Assembly: GCF_000424305.1 (NCBI RefSeq) | Contig: NZ_AUJQ01000003.1 | Location: 310,001 to 374,000, forward strand | Direction of reading: 5' to 3' | DNA from: Pseudobutyrivibrio ruminis AD2017 | GTDB lineage: Bacteria; Bacillota; Clostridia; Lachnospirales; Lachnospiraceae | DNA: 64,000 nucleotides | Shown: piece after piece, positions 43,901 through 52,507 of the stretch | Layout of the letters: every line of letters starts with the position of its first letter | Position numbering within the stretch: the first letter of the stretch is position 1 | Notes under the pieces: model-generated | The model's database searches: none | What the model saw: the letters and a program-made list of their open reading frames with translations, nothing else | Told to the model about the DNA's origin: nothing | Position numbers and translations under genes: made by a program

Positions 43901-44727
43901 ATACATTAATAGAATATTTAAGCTTTCCATTTGTAAGATATGCCCTTGTAGTGGGAGTGCTTATAGCCCTTTGCTCATCACTGCTTGGAGTTACACTGGT
44001 GCTTAAAAGATATTCCTTCATAGGAGATGGTCTTTCACATGTGGCTTTTGGAGCCCTTGCTATTGCAACAATATTTAATCTTACCAACAGAATGATAATT
44101 GTTTTACCAATCACTATCGTATTTGCAATATTACTTCTTAGAAAGGGACAGAACGCAAAGATAAAGGGCGATGCAGCTATAGCCATGCTTTCTGTTGGCG
44201 CTTTGGCATTTGGTTATATGCTGATGAATCTGTTTCCAAGCTCTTCAAACGTATCAGGAGATGTGTGCACTACTTTGTTTGGTTCAATGTCTATTTTGAT
44301 GCTTACAAAGACTGATGTGTGGGTTTGTGGAATACTTGCTATCATTGTAACCGTGCTGTTCATAATTTTATATAACCGAATCTTTGCAGTAACCTTCGAC
44401 GAGGATTTTGCTAATGCTGTAGGCACAAAGGTTAATTTTTACAATCTGTTGATTGCTACAGTTATTGCTGTAATCATTGTCCTTGCAATGAATTTGGTGG
44501 GCTCGCTTTTGATATCAGCCTTAGTCATCTTCCCAGCACTTTCTGCAATGAGCATTCTTAAGAATTTTAAGAGCGTAACAATTTTCTCGGCAGTATCTTC
44601 TATGATATGCGCACTACTTGGAATTCTTATTTCCATCCTTGCAGGTACACCGGTTGGCTCAACAATCGTAGCCTGTGACGTGGCATTATTTGGAATTTGT
44701 TATTTGATTGGAAGAATCAGGGGGTAA
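43894..44727 (+). CDS. Metal ABC transporter permease (ABC-3 family)
   Basis: 277 residues with eight or nine membrane helices and the ABC-3 signatures LLGVTLVLKRYSFIGDGLSHVAFG and NLVGSLLISALVIFPALSA. This family moves Zn or Mn. It completes the binding protein-ATPase-permease set. Confidence 0.93.
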   Translation: MLDTLIEYLSFPFVRYALVVGVLIALCSSLLGVTLVLKRYSFIGDGLSHVAFGALAIATIFNLTNRMIIVLPITIVFAILLLRKGQNAKIKGDAAIAMLSVGALAFGYMLMNLFPSSSNVSGDVCTTLFGSMSILMLTKTDVWVCGILAIIVTVLFIILYNRIFAVTFDEDFANAVGTKVNFYNLLIATVIAVIIVLAMNLVGSLLISALVIFPALSAMSILKNFKSVTIFSAVSSMICALLGILISILAGTPVGSTIVACDVALFGICYLIGRIRG

Positions 44728-44730
44728 GCT

Positions 44731-44838
44731 GTGAAAAGAAAAATAGCATTTATATTATTAGTTATCAAGGGCACCTTCACAACATACGAAGAAGATGGTG
44801 GAACCTACATTACAATAAAGGATTCTGTCATGGAATAA
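44731..44838 (+). CDS. Very short reading frame after the metal permease, possible lipoprotein remnant
   Basis: A GTG at 44731, three bases after the permease stop and with GGGGG upstream, opens 35 codons. The peptide starts like a signal (MKRKIAFILLVIK when GTG is read as Met) and then runs directly into GTFTTYEEDGGTYITIKDS, which looks like the end of a small beta-rich domain. This suggests either a real tiny protein or a lipoprotein gene with an internal deletion. A terminator follows its stop. Confidence 0.4.
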   Translation: MKRKIAFILLVIKGTFTTYEEDGGTYITIKDSVME

Positions 44839-44843
44839 ATAAT

Positions 44844-44875
44844 AGCTTCTCTCGTTTAGGGAGAAGCTTATTTTA
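44844..44875 (+). terminator. Terminator of the metal ABC operon
   Basis: AGCTTCTC (44844-44851) pairs with GAGAAGCT (44861-44868), followed by TATTTTAT. Confidence 0.8.
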
Positions 44876-44900
44876 TGGAAAATTATTATTTAACGATTTT

Positions 44901-44932
44901 ACACTTTAACTTGTTAAAGTGATGTGATAGAA
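44901..44932 (+). promoter_or_regulatory. Promoter-overlapping dyad before the TrpXYZ-like operon
   Basis: CACTTTAAC-TT-GTTAAAGTG (44901-44920) is a perfect 9-bp inverted repeat, followed by TAGAAT (44927-44932) as a likely -10. The dyad covers the -35 position, typical of a repressor site. The region is too short for a T-box leader. The arms resemble the array A/B arms with one extra base, which may be chance. Confidence 0.6.
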
Positions 44933-44970
44933 TAATTTGTAAATTAACGGAGAAGGCCAGGAGGAACATT

Positions 44971-46023
44971 ATGAAAAAAAGATTATTATCATTAATGATG
45001 GTTATGACTTTTGCCCTTTCAATGGTGGGTTGTGGAAATAAAGCTACATCTACAGATGACGCTGCTAAAGTAGAGACACCTGCAGATGGAAAGGCATATA
45101 AGGTAGGCATTATTCAGTACGTGGATGATGCATCGTTAAATCAGATTGTTGCAAATGTGGAAAGCCAGTTAGATGCAATCGGCAAGGAAAAGGGCTGCAC
45201 ATTTGATTACAGTAACTATTATTATAATGGCCAGGCTGATGCCACTACTATCAATCAGATAGTGACAGAGCTTATCAATGATGAGGTTGATGTGCTTGTT
45301 CCAGTAGCAACACCTACAGCCATGATTTGCCAGTCTGCAACAGAGGACAATCAGATACCTGTAGTTTTTGCAGCAGTATCTGACCCAGAGGCAGCAGGTC
45401 TTGTTGCATCTAACGACAAGCCAGGTGCTAACGTAACTGGTACATCAGACGGTCTTAATACAGAGGCAGTTTTCGATTTAATCTTTGAGCAGGACAGAGA
45501 CATCCAGAAGGTTGGTCTTCTTTATGATAAGAGCCAGGATGCATCTGCAGGTCCTATCAAGGAAGCTAAGAAGCTTCTTGATGCAGCAGGTGTTGAATAT
45601 GTTGAAAAGACAGGAACAACTAACGATGAGGTTATGCTTGCAGCAGATGCTTTGGTAGCTGAGAAGGTGGATGCAGTGTTCACTCCTACTGATAATACAA
45701 TCATGAAGTGTGAGCTTGCTATCTATGAGAAATTCATCGATGCAGGTATCCCTCACTATTGCGGTGCTGATTCATTTGCACTTAACGGTGCTTACTTAGG
45801 ATATGGCGTAAATTACGCTACACTTGGCAAGGAAACAGCTAACATGGTTGCAGAAGTATTGGTAGATGGCAAATCTCCAGCAGAGCTTCCAGTTAAGCTT
45901 CTTGATAATGGTACAGCTACAGTTAACACAGAAACAGCAGCTGCCCTCAATCTAGATTATGCCAAGCTTAAGGACATGTGCGACGGCTTCGTTGAAGTAC
46001 AGACAGCGGAGGAGTTTGAGTAA
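44971..46023 (+). CDS. Substrate-binding lipoprotein, ABC_sub_bind (TrpX-like) family
   Basis: 350 residues with lipobox MVGC (lipid cysteine at 21) and a type I binding fold: YKVGIIQYVDDASLN at the mature N-terminus and VLVPVATPTAMICQSAT, VVFAAVSDPEAAGLV, YCGADSFALNGA. This PF04392 family includes TrpX of streptococci and serves tryptophan, tyrosine or other small ligands. Its stop overlaps the permease start (TAATG). The ligand is not readable here. Confidence 0.9.
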   Translation: MKKRLLSLMMVMTFALSMVGCGNKATSTDDAAKVETPADGKAYKVGIIQYVDDASLNQIVANVESQLDAIGKEKGCTFDYSNYYYNGQADATTINQIVTELINDEVDVLVPVATPTAMICQSATEDNQIPVVFAAVSDPEAAGLVASNDKPGANVTGTSDGLNTEAVFDLIFEQDRDIQKVGLLYDKSQDASAGPIKEAKKLLDAAGVEYVEKTGTTNDEVMLAADALVAEKVDAVFTPTDNTIMKCELAIYEKFIDAGIPHYCGADSFALNGAYLGYGVNYATLGKETANMVAEVLVDGKSPAELPVKLLDNGTATVNTETAAALNLDYAKLKDMCDGFVEVQTAEEFE

Positions 46024-46967
46024 TGTCTAGTATTTTTACAGTTTCGATTTTCATGAGTGCATTGGAGCTAGGGTGTATATACGCCCTAGTTGCATTGGCA
46101 CTTTTTATTTCTTTTACAATTCTTAATATCGCAGATCTTACTACAGATGGATGCTTCACCTTAGGCTGTGCAGTGGGAGCGATGGTGTCTCTTGCAGGCC
46201 ATCCATTCTTAGCCCTTTTTGCTGCTATGCTTGCCGGTGTTTGTGCAGGCTTTGTAACAGCTTTCCTTCAGACCAGACTTGGGGTAGAATCTATTCTTGC
46301 AGGTATCATCGTAAACACAGGATTATACACAATTAATATTGCTGTAATGGGATTTTCTTCCATTGCAAATCTTTTTGGCTGCGACACAGTATTCTCTCTT
46401 GGAAAGGATACACTAGGCGCAGGCTTCATTGGAGATTGGTACAAGGTTGCCATCGTAATTGCAATCGTTGCTATCATATCAATTGCCCTTTGGTGGTTCC
46501 TTGGTACAACTCTTGGAATGTCCATCAGAGCCACAGGCGATAACGCTGATATGGTAAAATCATCTTCGATTAACCCAACACTGACAATCACAGTTGGACT
46601 TTGTATTGCAAACTCACTGACAGGTCTTTCTGGTGCACTTATTGCGCAGTACCAGAAATCTGCAGATATTAATATCGGTACAGGTATGGTAACAATCGCC
46701 CTGGCATCTCTTATCATCGGCCAGACCTTGATTGGTAACAAGGGTAGCATTCCAAGACGTATCATTGGAACAATCCTAGGTTCCATTTTGTATCGTTTTA
46801 TTGTAGCAATTGCTTTAAGACTTTCAGTTCCAGCGGAGGCATTGAAGCTGGTTTCTGCTATAATAGTAGCTGTTGCCATTGCAGCACCTTATGTAAAAAG
46901 AAAGCTCGCCCTCAAAAAGCGCGAGTTTGCCAACTATAGAGGAAATGCCAGAAAGGAAGGTGTATAA
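46023..46967 (+). CDS. ABC transporter permease (TrpY-like)
   Basis: 314 residues with eight or more helices and the BPD_transp_2 pattern shared with branched-chain amino acid and ribose permeases (LGCAVGAMVSLAGHPFLALF, LTGLSGALIAQYQ, IASLIIGQ-like motif ALASLIIGQTLIG). Ends in a positively charged tail. One-base TAATG overlaps on both sides show tight translational coupling. Confidence 0.92.
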   Translation: MSSIFTVSIFMSALELGCIYALVALALFISFTILNIADLTTDGCFTLGCAVGAMVSLAGHPFLALFAAMLAGVCAGFVTAFLQTRLGVESILAGIIVNTGLYTINIAVMGFSSIANLFGCDTVFSLGKDTLGAGFIGDWYKVAIVIAIVAIISIALWWFLGTTLGMSIRATGDNADMVKSSSINPTLTITVGLCIANSLTGLSGALIAQYQKSADINIGTGMVTIALASLIIGQTLIGNKGSIPRRIIGTILGSILYRFIVAIALRLSVPAEALKLVSAIIVAVAIAAPYVKRKLALKKREFANYRGNARKEGV

Positions 46968-47767
46968 TGCTTAAGCTTGATAACATATCAAAAACCTTCA
47001 ACCCTGGTACAGTTAATGAAAAGGTTGCACTTGAAAACCTTAGCCTGGATTTGGCAGATGGAGATTTTGCTACTATCGTAGGTTCAAACGGTGCCGGCAA
47101 ATCTACCATGTTTAACGCCATCGCAGGTACCTTTATTGTAGATGAGGGAAACATTTATCTGGATGGAGAGGACATCACCTTTAAGAAGGAATATGTGAGA
47201 AGCCAGGACATCGGTCATCTTTTCCAGGATCCATTAAAGGGCACAGCACCTCACATGACCATCGAAGAAAACATGGCACTTGCTTATCTTAGAGCATCTC
47301 ATTCCACCGGCAAGCTGTTTTCAAGAATCAGCGCTAAGGATAAGGCTAAGTTTAGGGAGCAGTTAGCTTTACTTGGTATGGGATTAGAGGATAGAATGAA
47401 GCAGCCGGTTGGTTTACTATCAGGTGGCCAGCGTCAGGCACTGACACTTCTTATGGCCACATTCGTAACACCAAAGCTTTTGCTTTTGGATGAGCACACT
47501 GCAGCACTTGACCCTGCCACAGCAGAAAAGGTTTTAGAGCTTACCAAATCAATCGTTAAGGAACGTGGCATCACCTGCCTTATGGTTACTCACAATATGC
47601 ATCAGGCTTTAGAGGTTGGAAACAGGACACTGATGATGAATGGTGGACGCATTGTTTTTGATACAGCAGGAGAAGAACGTGCCCAGCTTACGGTGTCAGA
47701 TTTATTAGAAAAATTTAAAATTAAATCTGGTGAAGAACTAGATAATGATAGAGTACTTTTAAGTTAG
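46967..47767 (+). CDS. ABC transporter ATP-binding protein (TrpZ-like)
   Basis: 266 residues: Walker A GSNGAGKST (near 38-46), Q-loop LFQDPLKGTAPHMT, signature LSGGQRQALTLLMA and Walker B LLLLDEHTAALDPAT. The Walker B is followed by HTAALDP, a variant seen in this TrpZ-like group. Last ABC gene; aspartate kinase starts 15 bp after its stop. Confidence 0.92.
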   Translation: MLKLDNISKTFNPGTVNEKVALENLSLDLADGDFATIVGSNGAGKSTMFNAIAGTFIVDEGNIYLDGEDITFKKEYVRSQDIGHLFQDPLKGTAPHMTIEENMALAYLRASHSTGKLFSRISAKDKAKFREQLALLGMGLEDRMKQPVGLLSGGQRQALTLLMATFVTPKLLLLDEHTAALDPATAEKVLELTKSIVKERGITCLMVTHNMHQALEVGNRTLMMNGGRIVFDTAGEERAQLTVSDLLEKFKIKSGEELDNDRVLLS

Positions 47768-47782
47768 TCAGGAGGAAATGTA

Positions 47783-49105
47783 ATGAAAAAGGTTGTAAAA
47801 TTTGGCGGTAGCTCACTTGCTGATGCAAAACAGTTTAAAAAGGTGGGCGACATTATCAGAGCAGATGAAAACAGAGTTTTCGTAGTTCCATCAGCTCCTG
47901 GTAAGAGAAATAGCAAGGATACAAAGGTAACAGATATGCTTATCGGCACATACGAGGATGCATCAAAGGGCAAGGATGTTACTACTAATCTTGCAGCTAT
48001 TAAAGCCAGATATGATGAAATAATAGAAGGACTTGAGCTTAAGAACTTTAGCTTGGATGAGGATTTTAAACAGATTGCTGCTGATATAAAAGAAGACCTA
48101 TCATTAGATTATCTTGCAAGCCGTGGCGAATATCTTAACGGCAAAATCATGGCAGAATATTTAGGCTACGATTTCATTGATGCAAAGGATGTTATTTTCT
48201 TCAACGAGGAAGGACAGCTTAATTCATATAAAACAGAAAAGGCAATGGCCAAGACATTGGAAGAGCACCCACGTGCTGTCATCCCAGGCTTTTACGGATG
48301 TGGTAAGGACGGAAAAGTAAAGACATTTTCCAGAGGCGGATCAGATGTTACAGGTTCTATCGTTGCAGGTGCTGCAAAGGTAGATGTATACGAGAACTGG
48401 ACTGACGTATCAGGCTTCTTAATTTGCGACCCAAGAATCGTAAAGAATCCAGTTGGTATGCAGACTATCACATACCGCGAGCTTCGAGAGCTTTCATACA
48501 TGGGCGCATCAGTGCTTCATGAGGACGCCATCTTCCCAGTTCGTTCTGCAGGTATTCCAATCAACATCAAAAACACTAACAAGCCAGATGATGACGGAAC
48601 ATGGATTGTTGAAAGCACAGGCCAGCGCAACGAATACGTTATCACAGGTATCGCTGGTAAGAAGGGCTTTTGCACAGTGCTTATCACAAAGTCACTTATG
48701 AACTCAGAGGTTGGTTTCTGCCGCAAGGCTCTTTCAGCCTTTGAGGACAACGGAATCAATATCGAGCACATGCCATCAGGTATCGACACCATGACAGTTG
48801 TTGTTCATGAGGATGAATTCATCAACAAGGAGCAGGCAGTTGTTTCAGCTATCCACAGAAACTGTTCACCAGATTCTATCGAAATCGAATCTGACCTTGC
48901 TCTTATCGCAGTCGTTGGACGTGGTATGAAGAGCACACGTGGTACTGCAGGTCGTATCTTTGCAGCCTTAAGCCATGCTCACGTAAATGTCCGCATGATT
49001 GATCAGGGCTCTTCAGAGCTTAACATCATCATCGGTGTTGAGAACCAGGATTTCGAAGTAGCTGTAAAGGCCATCTACGATATATTTGTAACAACTAAGC
49101 TTTAA
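47783..49105 (+). CDS. lysC: Aspartate kinase
   Basis: 440-residue monofunctional aspartokinase, first step toward lysine, methionine and threonine. The N-terminal kinase motif VVKFGGSSLAD, the SRGGSDVTGSI segment and GIPINIKNT are present, followed by two C-terminal ACT domains (near 305-440) for feedback inhibition. Strong AGGAGG site. It may be cotranscribed with the ABC genes upstream, which would link it to amino acid uptake. Confidence 0.95.
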   Translation: MKKVVKFGGSSLADAKQFKKVGDIIRADENRVFVVPSAPGKRNSKDTKVTDMLIGTYEDASKGKDVTTNLAAIKARYDEIIEGLELKNFSLDEDFKQIAADIKEDLSLDYLASRGEYLNGKIMAEYLGYDFIDAKDVIFFNEEGQLNSYKTEKAMAKTLEEHPRAVIPGFYGCGKDGKVKTFSRGGSDVTGSIVAGAAKVDVYENWTDVSGFLICDPRIVKNPVGMQTITYRELRELSYMGASVLHEDAIFPVRSAGIPINIKNTNKPDDDGTWIVESTGQRNEYVITGIAGKKGFCTVLITKSLMNSEVGFCRKALSAFEDNGINIEHMPSGIDTMTVVVHEDEFINKEQAVVSAIHRNCSPDSIEIESDLALIAVVGRGMKSTRGTAGRIFAALSHAHVNVRMIDQGSSELNIIIGVENQDFEVAVKAIYDIFVTTKL

Positions 49106-49111
49106 TTAAAG

Positions 49112-49150
49112 GTGCCTATCATAGTGAAAAAATGGTAGGCACTTGTTTTA
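49112..49150 (+). terminator. Intrinsic terminator after lysC
   Basis: GTGCCTATCAT (49112-49122) pairs with ATGGTAGGCAC (49132-49142) with one G-U pair, then TTGTTTTA. Confidence 0.88.
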
Positions 49151-49160
49151 TGAATTTTAC

Positions 49161-49197
49161 TGGAAACGTTTCCAAAAATAAATTTATAGTGTACAAT
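49161..49197 (+). promoter_or_regulatory. LacI/CcpA-type operator and promoter of the GH31 gene
   Basis: TGGAAACGTTTCCA (49161-49174) is a perfect 14-bp palindrome centred on CG, the form of LacI-family and cre sites. TATAGT (49185) or TACAAT (49192) can serve as -10. It differs from the TTAAACGGTTAA sites of the neighbouring maltodextrin operon, so another LacI protein or CcpA is likely involved. Confidence 0.7.
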
Positions 49198-49233
49198 AAG
49201 AAAAAATACTGCGGAAGAAGGGAAAATTTTTTT

Positions 49234-51486
49234 ATGGAATATGGTAAGTTTGCGGGAGTAAATGTTGTTGATAATTGTGTGGCATTGCAGTTTGAAAAGC
49301 AGACTGTAAATGTGGAGATTATCACAGATGAAATAATAAGGATTAACGTTCCCGTTTGTATGAAGGATTATAAATCTGTTGCAGTAGAAGGCAGCGTGGC
49401 TGTCCCAACAGATTTTGATGTGGAAGAGCTTGAAGGTAATGCGGGAGTAAGAATCAAGACAAAGGAAGTTACTCTGGAAATCGGTGATGATTTCAAGTTT
49501 GAATTCTCAGACAGATATGGCGATGAAATTCTTTCCAGCTTTAACGGCGAGCGAAAGATTTTTGGCGGCATATCAGAGGAAGCGCTTAATCTTTTGATTG
49601 CTGAGGGGCATCTTTTTAATGCAGACCAATTTAAAACTCACGAGGTTGAGCAGCTTTTCAAGCTAAATGCCAGCGAAAAGTTCTATGGAATGGGCGACAA
49701 GACAGGCTTTTTAAACAAGCGTGGTTACTGCTACGAAAACTGGAATTCAGATATTCCACAGCTTCACCATGAGAATATGCCAACACTTTACAAATCTATT
49801 CCGTTTGTTATTGGCAAGGGTAATGGCTACACCTATGGTTTGTTTTTTGATAACACATTCCACAGCTATATAGACCTTGGAAAAGAAAGCACTGAATACT
49901 TCTGGTATGGAGCAGACGGTGGTAATCTTGATTTCTATTTCATGGCAGGCGAGCGCATGACTGATATTGTAGAGCACTACACATATCTTACTGGTCGTGC
50001 ACCACTTCCACAGCTTTGGACATTGGGCTATCATCAGTGCAGATGGGGCTACGAAAGTGCTAAGGATATCAGACGTGTTGCAAAGGGCATGAGAGAAAAT
50101 CAAATCCCTTGCGAGACGGTTCAATACGACATTGATTACATGGACGGCTATCGCGTATTCACTTGGGATGATAAAGAATATGAGCCAGCCGGTCAGCTTA
50201 TAAAGGAGCTTAGCGAAGATGGCTTCAAGGCTGTCTGCATTATTGATCCAGGCGTAAAGGTGGACAAGGGCTACAGCGTTTACGACGAAGGAATCAAAAA
50301 GGATTACTTCGCCCACGATAAGGATGGGGAAGTTTATGTAAACGAGGTATGGCCAGGCGACGCTGTTTATCCAGATTTTGGACGCGCTGATGTGCGTAAA
50401 TGGTGGTCAGACAATCACAAGTTCCTTACAGATATCGGCATGCAGGGAATTTGGAATGATATGAACGAGCCTGCAAGCTTTAGAGGCCCACTTCCACTTG
50501 ATGTACAGTTTTCAGTGGATGACAGACTCACCAATCATGCTGAGGCCCACAATGTATACGGCCACTACATGAGCATGGCTACCTACGAGGGAATGAAGGA
50601 GCTTACTGGCAAGCGTCCACTTGTTATTACTAGAGCCTGCTATGCTGGAACACAAAAGTATTCTGCTGTATGGACTGGAGATAATCAATCTGTATGGCCA
50701 CATTTACAGATGCTTATCCCTCAGCTTTGCAACCTTGGAATGAGTGGATTTACTATTGCAGGAACTGACATCGGTGGATTCGGCGGAGATACCAAGCCAG
50801 AGCTTTTATGCAGATGGATTGAAGCAGCCGTATTCTCAACCTTCTTCAGAAATCACTGTGCCAAGGGCCACAGAGACCAGGAGCCATGGCACTTTGGTCA
50901 GGAGGTTGTAGACATCTACAGAAAATACGTTAAGCTTCACTATAGATTTTTGCCTTACATCTATGATTTACTATTCGAAAGCCAAATAACAGGTCTTCCA
51001 GTAATGAGACCTTTAGTTTTGCACTACGAGGATGATGAAAACACCTTCAATCTCAATGATGAATTTCTTGTTGGTGAGAACATGCTGGTGGCACCAGTCG
51101 TAGAGCAGGGCGCTACTAAGCGCATGGTTTATTTACCTGATGGAAATTGGATTAGCTACTGGGACGGCAAGAAATACCAGGGCAACCAGCACATCATCGT
51201 AGATGCTCCAATCGACGTGCTCCCAATCTTCATCAAGGAAGGCAGCATCATCCCTATGTACGATGATGTCCAGTACGTTGGCGAAAAGCCTTACGATACA
51301 GTAAATCTTCTTGTAGCTGGCGACAGCGCCTGGGGCTCACACTACCAGGATAACGGTGAAGATTTTGAATACCTGGATGGCCAGTACAACCTGTACAGCT
51401 TCACCTACGAAGACGGCAAGCTTGATGTGGACATGCTTCACGAAGGCTACGAGAAATATAAGGATATTAAGGTTGAAAAGCTTTAA
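49234..51486 (+). CDS. GH31 alpha-glucosidase
   Basis: 750 residues from ATG 49234 (weak AGAAGGG site); an earlier frame start lies inside the lysC terminator. It has an N-terminal beta-sandwich, then the GH31 barrel with nucleophile motif GIWNDMNEPASF near residue 405-416 and the acid/base aspartate in WTGDNQSVW near 482. FRNHCAKGHRDQEPW is another GH31 signature. No signal peptide, so it acts in the cytoplasm, probably removing glucose from maltose or isomaltose-type oligosaccharides. The neighbouring operon imports maltodextrin. Confidence 0.94.
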   Translation: MEYGKFAGVNVVDNCVALQFEKQTVNVEIITDEIIRINVPVCMKDYKSVAVEGSVAVPTDFDVEELEGNAGVRIKTKEVTLEIGDDFKFEFSDRYGDEILSSFNGERKIFGGISEEALNLLIAEGHLFNADQFKTHEVEQLFKLNASEKFYGMGDKTGFLNKRGYCYENWNSDIPQLHHENMPTLYKSIPFVIGKGNGYTYGLFFDNTFHSYIDLGKESTEYFWYGADGGNLDFYFMAGERMTDIVEHYTYLTGRAPLPQLWTLGYHQCRWGYESAKDIRRVAKGMRENQIPCETVQYDIDYMDGYRVFTWDDKEYEPAGQLIKELSEDGFKAVCIIDPGVKVDKGYSVYDEGIKKDYFAHDKDGEVYVNEVWPGDAVYPDFGRADVRKWWSDNHKFLTDIGMQGIWNDMNEPASFRGPLPLDVQFSVDDRLTNHAEAHNVYGHYMSMATYEGMKELTGKRPLVITRACYAGTQKYSAVWTGDNQSVWPHLQMLIPQLCNLGMSGFTIAGTDIGGFGGDTKPELLCRWIEAAVFSTFFRNHCAKGHRDQEPWHFGQEVVDIYRKYVKLHYRFLPYIYDLLFESQITGLPVMRPLVLHYEDDENTFNLNDEFLVGENMLVAPVVEQGATKRMVYLPDGNWISYWDGKKYQGNQHIIVDAPIDVLPIFIKEGSIIPMYDDVQYVGEKPYDTVNLLVAGDSAWGSHYQDNGEDFEYLDGQYNLYSFTYEDGKLDVDMLHEGYEKYKDIKVEKL

Positions 51487-51504
51487 AACTAACTAATAAA
51501 ATAT

Positions 51505-52305
51505 TTAGACACATAGATTATGATTTTCAATTGGAACTCTGTTGGCGGCCTGTTCATAGGCGGTGTAAAGGAGTTCCAATTTTTCTTTGGTGGTATCTGG
51601 TTCGAAGCAGATATTGTATTTCTTTGGTATAAATGGTAATAGGGCTTCGCTTGATACTAAAACATTTTTTAAATTTATATTCTTGATATCATCAGGTGAT
51701 GAAACAAATAAAACATCTTCAAAGAAATCTGTGATGAATTCTTTCTTCTCAGCATTGTTTGTATCCAGTAGGACATATTGATACTTTTCCCCAGAAAACT
51801 GCTTATTAGCGGCTGCTTTTAGTCGCTCTAGATTAGTGTTTATCTGGAAGAAAAGTGGGTCGTTAATGTAGCAGTCAAGGGCAAGTAGTGGTGCAAAGTT
51901 GCAATCGCCAATTGCAGAAAAAGTGCTTTTATCTAAATCGTAGCAGATAAGTGCATCTGCCTGCCCGTAGTTTTCAAAGCGTGAAGGTGGAATCAAAAAC
52001 ACATCATAGTTTTTATCTCCAAGGAACTTTGTGACAGTCTTCATTACCTGCATTTCATCTGCAGCCTTTAAAACAGAATCAGTATCAGAAATAGCAAAGC
52101 CAACCTGATTTTTTCTTTTTGAAGCCAGAGCCTTTGCAGCCTGATTAGGGGAGTAGTTTAGTAGATTGATTACTTGCAAAACTCTCTTCCTTGTTTCATC
52201 AGATATTTTTAAATCAGTTCTTCCATTTACCACGTATGAAACTGTAGCGACAGAAACTCCCGCCTCTTTTGCAACATCCCTGATGGTAACTTTTTTGTTT
52301 GCCAT
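51505..52305 (-). CDS. LacI family repressor of the maltodextrin operon (short form)
   Basis: 266 residues. The N-terminal helix-turn-helix (VTIRDVAKEAGVSVATVSYVVNG) and hinge helix (NQAAKALASKR) are intact. The sensor domain is about 70 residues shorter than normal LacI proteins (330-340), with the inter-lobe and C-terminal parts reduced. It diverges from the maltodextrin operon, and the same TTAAACGGTTAA sequence lies in its own leader and twice in the operon leader. Autoregulation and control of the operon follow (inference). Ligand handling may differ because of the short sensor. Confidence 0.9.
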   Translation of the reverse strand: MANKKVTIRDVAKEAGVSVATVSYVVNGRTDLKISDETRKRVLQVINLLNYSPNQAAKALASKRKNQVGFAISDTDSVLKAADEMQVMKTVTKFLGDKNYDVFLIPPSRFENYGQADALICYDLDKSTFSAIGDCNFAPLLALDCYINDPLFFQINTNLERLKAAANKQFSGEKYQYVLLDTNNAEKKEFITDFFEDVLFVSSPDDIKNINLKNVLVSSEALLPFIPKKYNICFEPDTTKEKLELLYTAYEQAANRVPIENHNLCV

Positions 52306-52317
52306 TTCTTGCCTCCA

Positions 52318-52488
52318 TTTAACCGTTTAATCGGTTGATAAATCAATTATGGGAATCTTTCCTCCAATTGTCAATAACAACCTATTGACAGTGTAGAAAA
52401 AAGAGTGTAGTATCTAATTAATTTAAACGGTTAAGCAGGCATTAAAACGGGCTTGCTTATATTTTTACAAATCAATTTAAACGGTTAA
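52318..52488 (+). promoter_or_regulatory. Maltodextrin operon promoter with three LacI operators
   Basis: Promoter TTGACA (52385-52390), 17 bp, TAGTAT (52408-52413). The 13-bp site TTTAAACGGTTAA occurs at 52422-52434 and 52476-52488, downstream of the promoter, and inverted at 52318-52330 next to the repressor gene. Two of the copies are 54 bp apart on the same face spacing. Confidence 0.88.
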
Positions 52489-52507
52489 ATAACAGGAGGG
52501 TATTATT

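Noticed and set aside
44881-44970. T-box leader before the TrpXYZ-like operon
   Set aside because: The space is about 90 bp, too short for a T-box, and no T-box core sequence is seen.
46268-46879. 203-codon open frame antisense to the TrpY-like permease
   Set aside because: It lies entirely within a well-conserved membrane permease on the other strand, has no ribosome site and resembles no family.
49747-50316. 189-codon open frame antisense to the GH31 gene
   Set aside because: Shadow frame opposite conserved GH31 motifs, with no initiation signal.
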